NCBI GenBank assembly: GCA_963847145.1
Contig: CAWJYN010000001.1
Coordinates: 186,001-250,000 of the forward strand
Source of the DNA: JABFRJ01 sp963847145
GTDB taxonomy: Bacteria > Pseudomonadota > Alphaproteobacteria > Rhizobiales > Hyphomicrobiaceae
Direction: 5' to 3'
DNA length: 64,000 nt
Positions 27,444 to 38,649 of this stretch are shown here, one piece after another; positions within the stretch are counted from its first letter, which is position 1, and each line of letters opens with the position of its first letter. The notes beneath the pieces were generated by a model. It had not been told where the DNA came from and did not search any database. It worked only from the letters and a program-made list of their open reading frames with translations. A program made the translations under genes and the position numbers.

Positions 27444-28316
27444 CTACTTCCAGCGCAGTTCAAACCGCGATAGCCAGACCACAGCCTCTTTCGTTGCTTT
27501 GCCGTGCGTGCCGCTACCACCGAAAAAGACATCACCCACGGCGCCACTGATTGCTAGGTTGGCATCGTCGCGAATATCGACGGCCCTCACTTCGGTTTCG
27601 AGTTTGCCGTCGAGCCAAAGGCGCGCGACACCGTCGGATTGTTTTGGCGTATTCAGAATAACTTCTTGATCGACCCGTACCCAGCGGCCACGTGGCAGCA
27701 CTCGCTCATAGGCGTTGAACGCGACGGCACGATTATCAGTTTCTGACTGCGTTTTGAGATGGAATTTTGGCGTTCCATCCGCGTGCCAAATCAGCTGCGC
27801 TTGAAAGCTTGGCGTATCGCCATACTGACCATTGATCTTGGTGCCGAACAGGCCTGGCAAAGTGCCTCCCGCGCCGAATTCAAAATCGGCCGGCAGGAAG
27901 ATGTTGTAGCTCAAGCACGCGGCTTGCGGCTGTTCGAACGTGCTCGGCGCCCATGGAAGACTGATGCCGCCTGGTGCTCCGCGTCCCGAGCGTTGCTCAA
28001 CAGAGTTCTCGGCTAGCTTTATCCCCATCGCATATTTTGCGGGGCCGCCGTTAAAGGCGGCAATTGATAAGTTTTCAAGCACGCCTTCATCAAGACCGTT
28101 CGAGACTGCTTGCACGTCCGCCGGTGTCAGCGGTTTGCCGTCCCGATCGAGCGACATGGCAATCTGCTTGTTATAGCGGCTAGTGCACAGTTCGAAGTAT
28201 GGGCGCGCGAATGTCGAATGCGCGAAATTGATGAAGCCAGCGGCAATCGCCAGACCCGCGCCCGCGTTGATCGCGATGGCGCGTGAGCTGAGTTTCGGCA
28301 GATCTTTGAGCTTCAT
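27444..28316 (-). CDS. polysaccharide lyase-like (PL14-type jelly roll) membrane-anchored protein
   Basis: 290 residues from ATG 28316 (MKLKDLPKLSSRAIAINAG). An N-terminal hydrophobic stretch (AIAINAGAGLAIAAGFINF) can be a signal anchor. The rest is a beta-rich domain (YNIFLPADFEFGAGGTLPGLFGT, QAQLIWHADGTPKFHL, GRWVRVDQEVILNTP, GVARLWLDGKL) resembling PL14/alginate-lyase-like jelly rolls. It probably cleaves or binds an acidic exopolysaccharide outside the cell. The ATG overlaps the stop of the upstream ABC-membrane-domain gene (ATGA). Catalytic residues cannot be assigned from sequence alone. Confidence 0.7.
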   Translation of the reverse strand: MKLKDLPKLSSRAIAINAGAGLAIAAGFINFAHSTFARPYFELCTSRYNKQIAMSLDRDGKPLTPADVQAVSNGLDEGVLENLSIAAFNGGPAKYAMGIKLAENSVEQRSGRGAPGGISLPWAPSTFEQPQAACLSYNIFLPADFEFGAGGTLPGLFGTKINGQYGDTPSFQAQLIWHADGTPKFHLKTQSETDNRAVAFNAYERVLPRGRWVRVDQEVILNTPKQSDGVARLWLDGKLETEVRAVDIRDDANLAISGAVGDVFFGGSGTHGKATKEAVVWLSRFELRWK

Positions 28317-29464
28317 GTTTTGTCCTTTAGTGCGACTGCGGCAGTGCCCTTCACGGCGGCGGTCTTCTTCGTCATCGTGTCCATCCGTGCCGGGCTCGAG
28401 ATCAGTTGGGGCAGCGTTAGATCCCACTGCAATGCCGTCGCGACCAATCCTGCAGCCGCAGCGACGATCAGTGCAAAAGTTGCTGCCAGGGGGGCGCGCA
28501 GGTCTGGTCCAGCGATACGCTGCCGGCCAGGGTTTGCCTGAGATTTGCGGTCGATCCGCAGCAACAGGAGGTGGTTTCTGGCAGCACGTGCTTGCGCCGT
28601 TAGTGGTGCCCCGACGGCGCCGCGCGCCAGTACCGCTAGCGCCGCCAGAATAACGCACGCAAGCGCTATTACTCCGCCCACCGTGTGGCTATCCGCAAGC
28701 GGACGCTCAAGCACCAGGCCGCCTATCATCAACACTGTGCACCCCAGGGTCGTCGCAGTCCCGATGCGCCGGCGGTTGCTGGCTTGTGCCGTGCCATACA
28801 GCGTCATGAGGTGGGTACCTTGCGTCGCCTCCCAGTTGCGCGCGACGGCCCGTGCATCCTCGGGAACGGCATCAGCATCGACGGGAGACGCGCGGACGGC
28901 GGCATCGCCCTCGGTATGAGCAGTGACAGTATGATCGAAGGTTTGTGCACGAGGCGACAGGTGGACGCTCGCGAGTGTCATAACTATGAGCACGAGGGCT
29001 GCCGAACTCGCAATCACGGCTAAGTCGATGTCGACGAGCCAGATCGTGCCGATGGCGCAAAGGGCCCATGGCGTATCAACGAGTGCGCGTGCTGCCGTGC
29101 TGCTGCCGAAGCGGCCGAGCAATGCGACGGCGGCAAGACTGCGCGAGCGCTGGCGGCGGTCGGCGGCAACCCATACTTCGTGCTCAACGACTTTCTCACC
29201 CAGCGCATGCAGCAGCCAGACGTGGCGGCGGTTTAGCAGGGTGGACCTCGTAACGCTGAGAAGTCCGGCGGCTGAGGCGGCAACGGCAACGGCGATGGCC
29301 CAAGGCAAGATCTGCATCAACGTCTGCCCTGTGAGACGATGATCGATGAGCCGGGCGAGGGCGAGAGCTGCGACCAGCCACAGCGCGGCTTGAAATGCGC
29401 CAATCAGGCTTGCCGCCACAAGACTGCGGCGGAAAGCGACGAGATAGGGAGGACTGAGACGCAT
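28313..29464 (-). CDS. type I secretion ABC-transporter membrane domain without ATPase domain
   Basis: About 383 residues from ATG 29464. The first 270 residues resemble the six-helix membrane domain of PrtD/PrsD-type exporters (FRRSLVAASLIGAFQAALWL, VDTPWALCAIGTIWLVDIDLAVIASS, IGTATTLGCTVLMIGGLVLE, LARGAVGAPLTAQARAARNHLLLLRID). Where the nucleotide-binding domain should begin, the chain instead has one more hydrophobic helix (APLAATFALIVAAAAGLVATAL) and a short Lys/Thr-rich tail. No Walker motifs follow in any frame. The stop overlaps the lyase-like start (ATGA). In rhizobia, type I systems export glycan-cleaving enzymes, but this protein cannot act alone as an exporter. Confidence 0.7.
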   Translation of the reverse strand: MRLSPPYLVAFRRSLVAASLIGAFQAALWLVAALALARLIDHRLTGQTLMQILPWAIAVAVAASAAGLLSVTRSTLLNRRHVWLLHALGEKVVEHEVWVAADRRQRSRSLAAVALLGRFGSSTAARALVDTPWALCAIGTIWLVDIDLAVIASSAALVLIVMTLASVHLSPRAQTFDHTVTAHTEGDAAVRASPVDADAVPEDARAVARNWEATQGTHLMTLYGTAQASNRRRIGTATTLGCTVLMIGGLVLERPLADSHTVGGVIALACVILAALAVLARGAVGAPLTAQARAARNHLLLLRIDRKSQANPGRQRIAGPDLRAPLAATFALIVAAAAGLVATALQWDLTLPQLISSPARMDTMTKKTAAVKGTAAVALKDKT

Positions 29465-29612
29465 AACGGGAGGACGCAACGCAACACACGAGGATGCCAC
29501 GAGCCGCGGCTCACAGCTGGAGCCGCCAAAGTCTCACAAGAAGCTGAATCAACTCTGAAAAGGAGACTGCTTAATCCCTTCCAAATTGTTAACGCGTGGC
29601 CATCCTCGGCAC

Positions 29613-30797
29613 TCAATAGCTGCGCGGCATGCCGAGCACGTGTTGCGCCACGTACGCCAGCACCATATTCGTCGAGATGGGCGCCGTTTGGTAGAGCCGC
29701 GTCTCGCGCCATTTCCGCTCGATGCCATACTCGCGCGCGTAGCCGAATCCGCCAAATGTCTGCAGACACGCCTCTGCCGCCTGCCACGACGCATCAGCCG
29801 CCAGCATTTTGCCCATATTCGCTTCCGGCCCGCAGTCGCGCCCGGCTTCGAACAGCGCCGCCGCCTTGTGCACGACCAGTTCCGCCGCGATCAGATCGGC
29901 ATAGGAGCGTGCGATCGGGAACTGGACACCCTGGTTCTGCCCAATAGGCCGGCCGAACACGACGCGTTCGCGGCCATAGTCTGCTGCGCGTTTGATGAAG
30001 TAGCGCGCATCACCCAGGCATTCGGACGCGATCAAAATGCGCTCCGCGTTCATGCTATCGACGATGTATTTGAAGCCCTGGCCCTCCACGCCGATCAGGT
30101 TCTCCGCCGGCACTTCCAGGTTGTCGATGAACACTTCGCACGAGTTGTGGTTGATCATCGCGTCGATCGGCTTCAGGTGCACTGTCTTGCCCTTGGCTGC
30201 TTTGAGATCGACCAGAAACACCGATAGTCCGTCTGAGCGTTTCTTCACCTGATCCGCTGGTGTTGTGCGCGCCAACAGCAACATCAAATCCGAGTGCAGC
30301 GCCCGGCTGGTCCAGACCTTCTGGCCGTTGACGATATAGCGATCGTTACCCTTCTTTTCGGCGCGCGTTTTGAGCTGCGTGGTGTCCGATCCCGTCGTCG
30401 GCTCCGTCACGCCGAACGCCTGCAGCCGCAGCGCGCCCGATGCGATGTCGGGTAGATACTTGGTCTTCTGCGCTTCGTTGCCGTGCTTTAGCAATGTGCC
30501 CATCGTGTACATCTGCGCATGACAGGCCGCCGCGTTGCAGCCTGCTTCGTGAATGGTCTCCAATATCGCACATGCAGCCGACAGTGGCAGGCCCGAGCCG
30601 CCGTATGCCTCCGGCACCAACGCCGACAGATAGCCAGCCTTGGTCAGTGCCTCCACGAACGCAGTCGGATATTCGCTTCTGTGATCCAAATCCATCCAGT
30701 AGGCATTGGGGAACGCTGCACATACCGCCCGCACACCCTCGCGGATATCGTCCCACAGGCGTTCGATGGGCATGGAAAGCGGTGTCTCGGTTGTCAT
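29613..30797 (-). CDS. acyl-CoA dehydrogenase family protein
   Basis: 394-residue FAD flavoprotein. Typical segments are LVPEAYGGSGLPLS, LQAFGVTEPTTGSDTTQLKT, VNGQKVWTSRALHSDL, RERVVFGRPIGQNQGVQFP and CLQTFGGFGYAREYGIERKWRETRLY. At the place of the usual YEGT(S/N)E catalytic Glu loop the sequence is YQTAPISTNM. The base is therefore elsewhere or absent, as in a sub-group with Gln/Arg at this position (from memory). The substrate is not known; it probably works with the nearby hydratase and CoA ligase genes. The ATG start is followed by TTETPLSMP. Confidence 0.88.
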   Translation of the reverse strand: MTTETPLSMPIERLWDDIREGVRAVCAAFPNAYWMDLDHRSEYPTAFVEALTKAGYLSALVPEAYGGSGLPLSAACAILETIHEAGCNAAACHAQMYTMGTLLKHGNEAQKTKYLPDIASGALRLQAFGVTEPTTGSDTTQLKTRAEKKGNDRYIVNGQKVWTSRALHSDLMLLLARTTPADQVKKRSDGLSVFLVDLKAAKGKTVHLKPIDAMINHNSCEVFIDNLEVPAENLIGVEGQGFKYIVDSMNAERILIASECLGDARYFIKRAADYGRERVVFGRPIGQNQGVQFPIARSYADLIAAELVVHKAAALFEAGRDCGPEANMGKMLAADASWQAAEACLQTFGGFGYAREYGIERKWRETRLYQTAPISTNMVLAYVAQHVLGMPRSY

Positions 30798-30824
30798 GGT
30801 GTGCTCGATTGCAAATCGTGAAGT

Positions 30825-31715
30825 TCAGAATTGTTTAGCAACCTTCGCTCGGCCCGCCAGCACAATCAGCGCCAGCCCCGATAGGATCAAGCCGCTGCCT
30901 GCAAGATTGGCAAGTGTCAGCCGCTCGCCATAGACGGTCGCGCCCGCCGCTATCCCGATCACCGGCACCAGCAATGCAAACGGCGCAACGACAGCGGCCG
31001 GATAGCGCGCTAGCAGATTGCCCCAGATTGCGCCGCCCAGAATGCTGACCGGGTAGGCAAGATACAACACGCAGCCAACGCCAAGCCATGTCACGTTCGC
31101 CCAGGAGCTCTGCCACGCAGCTGTCCCTTCGGTCGCATACGACAGCGCCAGCATCGGCACCGGCACCACCAGCGACGTCCACACTGTGAACGCCAGCATA
31201 TCGATTTTGCCCGCGCCGCCCAAACTCGCACGTTTTTGGATCACGTTGGCAACACCCCAGGCCATCGCTGCCGCAACGATCAGCACAATCGGCCCTGCCG
31301 CCGCCCCTGCCAAACCCGCGGCAACAATCACGGCCACACCTGCCAGCGCTACGACCACACCCAGCCGCTGTTGTACCGCGACGCGCTCGCCGAGCAGCGC
31401 ATGCGCCAGCAGGATCGTGAAAAATACCTGTGTCTGGAGCAAAACTGAAGCAAGCCCCGCAGCGCCGCCGATCTTGAAAGCCGTGAACAGAAGCCCGAAC
31501 TTTACAATGCCAAACGCTGTTCCATAGCCGATCAAAGTCGCCCAAGACACCTGCGGCCGCGCGATCAAAAACACGGCCGGCACGGCCGCCAGCGCGAACC
31601 TGAGCGCCGTCAGCAGCAGCGGGGGAACCTCGCTCACCGCATGCTTCATGACGATAAAGTTCAAGCCCCACAGCACCGCGATGAACAACGCCAGGGCAAT
31701 GTCGCGTGCCGCCAT
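30825..31715 (-). CDS. EamA/DMT-type transporter
   Basis: 296 residues with about ten membrane helices in two EamA repeats (ALALFIAVLWGLNFIVMKHAV ... LIVAAAMAWGVANVIQKRA). Members export amino acids, metabolites or drugs, or carry nucleotide sugars; the substrate is unknown here. The ATG at 31715 shares a base with the TGA stop of the enoyl-CoA hydratase gene, so the two are coupled. A GTG at 31718 is an alternative. The acyl-CoA dehydrogenase gene follows after 27 bases. Confidence 0.85.
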   Translation of the reverse strand: MAARDIALALFIAVLWGLNFIVMKHAVSEVPPLLLTALRFALAAVPAVFLIARPQVSWATLIGYGTAFGIVKFGLLFTAFKIGGAAGLASVLLQTQVFFTILLAHALLGERVAVQQRLGVVVALAGVAVIVAAGLAGAAAGPIVLIVAAAMAWGVANVIQKRASLGGAGKIDMLAFTVWTSLVVPVPMLALSYATEGTAAWQSSWANVTWLGVGCVLYLAYPVSILGGAIWGNLLARYPAAVVAPFALLVPVIGIAAGATVYGERLTLANLAGSGLILSGLALIVLAGRAKVAKQF

Positions 31716-32509
31716 CACTTGCCCTTGTAGACGGCCTTGCGTTTCTCGTTGAACGCCGTGATGCCTTCCTGGCGGTCTTCGGTTGGCACTGTGCGGTTAT
31801 AGGCCTCGAGTTCAAACGCGTAGCCAGAATGCCGGTCCAGCTCAGTGGCTTTGTCGATGGCCTTCTTCGCCTGCTTGACCGAAATCGGCGCGTTGCCGGC
31901 AATCTTGCGCGCCACGGCCATCGTTTCCGCCATCAGCGCAGCGCCCGGCACAACCTTATTCGCCACGCCCCACGCCAGCGCATCATTGGCCGCGAAGGGT
32001 GTCCCCGTCAGGATGATTTCCTTCGCACGCCGCACGCCCACCGCACGCGGCAAGTTCTGCGTCCCCATCGCGCCCGGCATGATGCCCAAGGTGACTTCGG
32101 TCAGCGCGAATTTGGCGTGCGCGGCGGCATAAACAAAATCGCACGCCAGCGCCAACTCGAGCCCGCCAGCGTACGCCGCGCCGTTCACGGCAGCGATGAT
32201 CGGGATCGGGCAATCGATCATCGCCTTCACCGCCTGCTCGATTACCGCGTGTTGCTCCCGCCACGCCACGTCTGTCATTCCGCGGCGCTCTTTCAGGTCC
32301 GCCCCCGTGCAGAAGCCGCGCACCCCAGCGCCCGTCAATACCAGGCAACGTGCCACCGTATTGCTTACGTACAACTCGGTGAAGCAATCGCGCAGATCCC
32401 GCATCATCTGCGTGTTCATCGCATTCAGCGCATCCGGCCGGTTCATCGTGATGACGCCCACCCCATCCACATCGATGGCGATGAGCAACGTTTCGTAGAT
32501 TGTGCGCAT
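31715..32509 (-). CDS. enoyl-CoA hydratase/isomerase family protein
   Basis: 264-residue crotonase-fold enzyme. The oxyanion-hole segments GFCTGADLKERRGM and AAVNGAAYAGGLELALACDF are intact. Two Glu occupy the hydratase positions (GGLELA and TEVTLGIMPGAMGTQ), so hydratase activity is plausible. It probably acts in beta-oxidation or branched/aromatic acid breakdown together with the adjacent acyl-CoA dehydrogenase and the divergent CoA ligase. It starts 113 bp from the divergent acyl-CoA synthetase, and that interval must hold both promoters. Confidence 0.9.
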   Translation of the reverse strand: MRTIYETLLIAIDVDGVGVITMNRPDALNAMNTQMMRDLRDCFTELYVSNTVARCLVLTGAGVRGFCTGADLKERRGMTDVAWREQHAVIEQAVKAMIDCPIPIIAAVNGAAYAGGLELALACDFVYAAAHAKFALTEVTLGIMPGAMGTQNLPRAVGVRRAKEIILTGTPFAANDALAWGVANKVVPGAALMAETMAVARKIAGNAPISVKQAKKAIDKATELDRHSGYAFELEAYNRTVPTEDRQEGITAFNEKRKAVYKGK

Positions 32510-32622
32510 GGGTATATCTGCTCGCTCTCGGTAATTGCGTGATTACTTGCCCGCCCCGCGCGCCGGTGGCAAGTTTCAGCTTCGCATTACGCCAACGCGC
32601 AAGGTACCTTTCGGGCTCGCTC

Positions 32623-34152
32623 ATGAACCTCACCTACACCCTTTCAGCCGTCGCGCGCCACCTGCCGCATGCACCAGCGATCACCGCGCCTGAAGGTGCG
32701 CTCAGTTATGCTGCACTGGAGGATCAGGTCGCGCGCATCGCTGGTGGTCTGCTCGGCCGGCACGCCTTGCCGCCAACGGCGCGCGTGGCGATCCTGATGG
32801 ACAACTGTCTGAGCTTCCTGCCGGCCATGTTCGGCATCTGGCGGGCCGGCCTTGCGGCCGTGCCCATCAACGCCAAGCTGCATCCCAAAGAAGTTGCCTG
32901 GATCCTTGACAACTCGCAAACCAAGCTTGTGCTGGCCGGCGCGAAGCATGGCGATGCCCTGACAGCCCTGGGCGCACCCCTGCCACCGCTGATTGTCGAT
33001 GGCAGTGCCGATTGGCGACGTCTGCTCACAGCGGAGCCGCTTGCAACCCTGCCGACCGACGCAGATGCGGACGCCTGGCTGTTCTACACCTCTGGCACCA
33101 CTGGCCGTCCCAAGGGTGCCGTCCTCACACATCGCAATCTGCTTTTCGCCTGCCACGCCTATTACGCGGACATTGATTTCGTCGATGATCGCGATGTGTG
33201 TGCGCATGCTGCCCCGCTCAGTCACGGTGCCGGCCTTTACGCGTTGCCGCACATCCTGCGCGGCTCACATCAGATCGTGCTGCCCAGCTTCGAACCGGCC
33301 GAAGTCCTAGGGTTGTTTGCCAAGTATCAGAACGTGTCGATGTTTGCCGCTCCCACCATGGTGTCGCGCCTAATTAATCATCCCCTTGCCGGCAACGCCG
33401 ATACGCATGGGCTCAAAACGCTGATCTACGGTGGCGCGCCCATGTACGTTTCCGATCTCAAGCGCGCGATCTCGCTGTTTGGGCCGAAGTTTTTCCAGCT
33501 TTACGGCCAGGGCGAAGCGCCGATGACGATCTCCGGCCTCACCAAGCGGATGCACGCTGATGTCGATCATCCGAACTACGCATCGCGGCTTGGGTCGGCC
33601 GGCATCGCACGCACCGGCTGTGCGTTTCGTGTGGTCGATGATGGTGGCCGCGACGTGCCCACCGGCGCGATCGGTGAGATCATTTCCAAGAGCGATTGCG
33701 TCATGCGCGGTTATCACAACAACCCGGACGCCAACGCTAAATCATTGCGCGATGGCTGGTTGTGGACCGGTGATCTCGGCAGTGTCGATGCGGACGGTTT
33801 TCTCACACTGAAAGACCGCTCCAAGGACATGATCATCTCCGGCGGCTCCAACATCTACCCGCGTGAGATCGAGGAAGTACTGCTGATGCATCCGGCCGTG
33901 CTTGAGTGCGCCGTCGTCTCGCGCCCGCATGCCGATTGGGGCGAGGAGGTGATCGCCTTTGTCGTCACCAAGCCCGGCATGCCAGCGCCCGATGCGCAAG
34001 CGCTAGACGGTCTCTGCCTTGCCAATATCGCCCGCTTCAAACGTCCCAAAGGCTATCGCATTGTCGCGAGGCTGCCCAAGAACAATTACGGCAAGATTCT
34101 GAAAACCGAACTTCGCGCCACTCTGGCGAGCGAGGAAACAGGTCGGACTTAG
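32623..34152 (+). CDS. AMP-forming acyl-CoA synthetase
   Basis: 509 residues from ATG 32623 (MNLTYTLSAVARHL). The ANL-superfamily motifs are complete: A3 LFYTSGTTGRPKGA, LYGQGEAP (A5), LWTGDLGSVDADGFL (A7), KDRSKDMIISGGSNIYPREIEE (A8) and the C-terminal catalytic Lys in PKNNYGKILK. It activates a carboxylic acid to its CoA ester; chain type is not predictable. The open frame extends back to 32500, but that part overlaps the divergent hydratase start and lacks similarity. It converges with acs, 22 bases between stops. Confidence 0.9.
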   Translation: MNLTYTLSAVARHLPHAPAITAPEGALSYAALEDQVARIAGGLLGRHALPPTARVAILMDNCLSFLPAMFGIWRAGLAAVPINAKLHPKEVAWILDNSQTKLVLAGAKHGDALTALGAPLPPLIVDGSADWRRLLTAEPLATLPTDADADAWLFYTSGTTGRPKGAVLTHRNLLFACHAYYADIDFVDDRDVCAHAAPLSHGAGLYALPHILRGSHQIVLPSFEPAEVLGLFAKYQNVSMFAAPTMVSRLINHPLAGNADTHGLKTLIYGGAPMYVSDLKRAISLFGPKFFQLYGQGEAPMTISGLTKRMHADVDHPNYASRLGSAGIARTGCAFRVVDDGGRDVPTGAIGEIISKSDCVMRGYHNNPDANAKSLRDGWLWTGDLGSVDADGFLTLKDRSKDMIISGGSNIYPREIEEVLLMHPAVLECAVVSRPHADWGEEVIAFVVTKPGMPAPDAQALDGLCLANIARFKRPKGYRIVARLPKNNYGKILKTELRATLASEETGRT

Positions 34153-34174
34153 CGTCCGGCCTGGCCCTGTAGTG

Positions 34175-36121
<1,947 letters not shown>

Positions 36122-36284
36122 CGGGGATCCTTGCACGCTGGCGTGGCTGAGAGACTGTGAGATAGGCAGATTGCTTACTTTATCGGCACTTTAGCCCTGC
36201 CTGCAACTGCGCCGTTGGTGGGGTATGGGCGGTCTATTTTTGGCAGGGCTGTTTGCTGGCTGGGATTCAGCTTATAGGACACTG

Positions 36285-37133
36285 ATGACGCTACGCACCG
36301 CGCTTCCATTCCGCAAAATGAACGGTCTTGGCAACGAGATCGTGGTGGTGGATTTGCGGGGATCGGAGCGTGTGCTGACGAACGCAGAGGCGGCGCATAT
36401 TGCGGCCCAGCCCCGGTCGCGCTTCGACCAGATGATGGTGCTGCATCGACCCCGGACCGCCGGCACGGACGCCTATGTACGCATCTACAATACGGACGGG
36501 TCAGCGGCGGAGGCATGCGGCAACGGCACACGCTGCATCGGCTGGCTCATCAGCCAAGAGACCGGCAGGACCTCGCTCAAGTTCGAGACCGTCGCGGGCG
36601 TGCTGCCGGTCACGGTGGATGGCATTGGCCGCATCACGGTGGATATGGGCGTGCCGCGCTTTGGCTGGGCCGACATACCGCTGGTCGAGGCGTTTCACGA
36701 TACACGAACGGTGGAGCTGCAGGTTGGTCCCATTGATGCGCCGCTGATCCACACGCCGTCGGTGGTCAACGTCGGCAATCCACATGCGATTTTCTGGGTT
36801 GACCGGCACGATGTGGTCGATCTCGGTAAGGTCGGGCCGATGTTGGAGCATCACCGGCTGTTCCCCGAACGGGCGAATATCTCGCTCGCGATCGTCACAA
36901 GCCGCAGCGAAATAAAGCTGAAAGTCTGGGAGCGCGGCGCGGGCCTGACGCGTGCCTGTGGCACCGCGGCCTGTGCCGCGGCGGTGTGTGCGGCGCGCAA
37001 AGGGCTGACCGAGCGCATGGTCACGGTGCACTTGCCGGGCGGCCCGCTGTACATCTTTTGGACACCCGAAGATCGCATTCTGATGACCGGCCCAGCTGAA
37101 GACGAGTACACCGGTGAAGTCGAGCTGGAGTAA
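36285..37133 (+). CDS. dapF: diaminopimelate epimerase
   Basis: 282 residues. Interconverts LL- and meso-diaminopimelate for lysine and peptidoglycan synthesis. Both catalytic Cys are present in their motifs: EACGNGTRC (C78) and RACGTAACA (C225). ATG 36285 has AGGA six bases upstream and begins TLRTALPFRKMNGLGNEIVVVD. The open frame extends upstream to 36225 without support. An amidase gene follows after about 100 bp on the same strand. Confidence 0.96.
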   Translation: MTLRTALPFRKMNGLGNEIVVVDLRGSERVLTNAEAAHIAAQPRSRFDQMMVLHRPRTAGTDAYVRIYNTDGSAAEACGNGTRCIGWLISQETGRTSLKFETVAGVLPVTVDGIGRITVDMGVPRFGWADIPLVEAFHDTRTVELQVGPIDAPLIHTPSVVNVGNPHAIFWVDRHDVVDLGKVGPMLEHHRLFPERANISLAIVTSRSEIKLKVWERGAGLTRACGTAACAAAVCAARKGLTERMVTVHLPGGPLYIFWTPEDRILMTGPAEDEYTGEVELE

Positions 37134-37230
37134 GGCTTGAATAAAGCTGTGGCCGGATCGGTTTCCGACGTGTCAGTCTGCTGGCACTTATCCATTTCCA
37201 TTCCTATTCTTGCGGACGCGCCCCACATCC

Positions 37231-38649
37231 ATGACCGAACCTTGTGACCTGACTGCCGTTGCCGCCCGTCGGCTGATTGGCGCCAAAAAGCTTTCGCCTG
37301 TCGAGTTGATGAGTAGCTGTCTAAAGCGCATCGCTGTGACCAACAAATCGGCCAACGCGATCGTCGCGATGGACGAAGCTCTCGCCAAAAGGCAAGCGAA
37401 GGCCGCCGAGAAGCAAGTGATGCGTGGCGACGAGCTGGGTCTGCTGCATGGATTGCCGGCGGGCATCAAAGATCTCAATCCGGTCGCTGGTCTGCGCTCT
37501 ACCTGGGGCTCGTTGCTCTTTAAGGAGCATGTGCCGGACGAGGATGACCCGATGGTCGCCAACGTGCGGGCAGCAGGCGCCAACATCTTCGCCAAGACCA
37601 ACACACCTGAGTTCGGCGCCGGTGCCAACACGCGCAACCGCGTCTATGGCGCAACAACCAATCCGTTCGACACCAAACTGACGCCCGCGGGCTCATCGGG
37701 CGGGGCGGCAGTAGCACTTGCACTCGGCCAGGTGCCGGTTGCCACCGGTTCTGATTATGGCGGCTCGCTCCGGACGCCAGCTGCCTTCTGCGGCATCGTC
37801 GGCTTCCGGCCATCCGTCGGTGTTGTGCCGGGGCCGGATAAGGTCGCCGGCCTAATCCCGTGGGGCGTTAACGGGCCGATGGGCCGCACGGTGGACGATA
37901 CTTATCTTTTGCTGCGGGCACAGCTCGACCTCGATCGCGCCGATCCCTATTCATCGTCCGATATTCTCAGCTTTCCCGATGCCCTTCAGCCGGCCGATCT
38001 TGCCTCCATCCGAGCAGCCTTCTCGCACGATCTGGGTGTCTGCCCTATCGACCGCGACATCGCCAAGGTGTTCAAGTCGCGCGCCAAGTCACTGGCCCCA
38101 CACTTCGGCGCAGCTGACGAAACAGAGCCGGATTTCTCTGGGCTGCATGATATTTTCGAGGTCCACCGCGGTCTGGCTTACGTGATTGGACATCAAGAAA
38201 AACTCGCTAAGCACAAGAAGCTGCTCGACCGCAATGTGACCGACAACACGGAACGTGGGCTCAAGCTCACTGCCGCCGAAATCGGGCGCGGCTTCGAGGA
38301 ACAGCACAAACTTATGAAGCGTGTGCTTGATTTCTTCGAAGACTATGACGTTGTGATTTGCCCAGCGGCGTCCGTCACACCATTTCCGCACGGCCAGCTG
38401 TTCGTCGAAGAGATCGACGGCGAGGCGATGCCCACTTACATGCGTTGGCTCGCGATCGCCTATGCGCCGACCACCGCGCTCTGCTGCGCCGCCGTCGTGC
38501 CCTGCGGGCTTGATCACAGAGGCATGCCGTTTGGCTTGCAGATTTTTGGTCCGCGCGGCCGCGATGTGCGCGTGCTCGCGGTGGCACTGGCGCTTGAGCA
38601 GGCGATGGCCGGCACCGACATGGCGCGTCCGGTTCCAAAGGTTGGGTGA
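37231..38649 (+). CDS. amidase (amidase signature family)
   Basis: 472 residues. The Ser-cisSer-Lys triad is visible: K80 in PAGIKDLNPV, the cis-Ser near 155 in TPAGSSGGAA, and the nucleophile S179 in GSDYGGSLRTPAAFCG. It hydrolyses an amide or ester; the natural substrate is unknown, and it is not GatA (no gatB/gatC nearby). ATG 37231 (MTEPCDLTAVAARRL) fits the family start better than the in-frame ATG at 37210. Its TGA shares the A with the ATG of the next gene, so the two are probably translationally coupled. Confidence 0.88.
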   Translation: MTEPCDLTAVAARRLIGAKKLSPVELMSSCLKRIAVTNKSANAIVAMDEALAKRQAKAAEKQVMRGDELGLLHGLPAGIKDLNPVAGLRSTWGSLLFKEHVPDEDDPMVANVRAAGANIFAKTNTPEFGAGANTRNRVYGATTNPFDTKLTPAGSSGGAAVALALGQVPVATGSDYGGSLRTPAAFCGIVGFRPSVGVVPGPDKVAGLIPWGVNGPMGRTVDDTYLLLRAQLDLDRADPYSSSDILSFPDALQPADLASIRAAFSHDLGVCPIDRDIAKVFKSRAKSLAPHFGAADETEPDFSGLHDIFEVHRGLAYVIGHQEKLAKHKKLLDRNVTDNTERGLKLTAAEIGRGFEEQHKLMKRVLDFFEDYDVVICPAASVTPFPHGQLFVEEIDGEAMPTYMRWLAIAYAPTTALCCAAVVPCGLDHRGMPFGLQIFGPRGRDVRVLAVALALEQAMAGTDMARPVPKVG

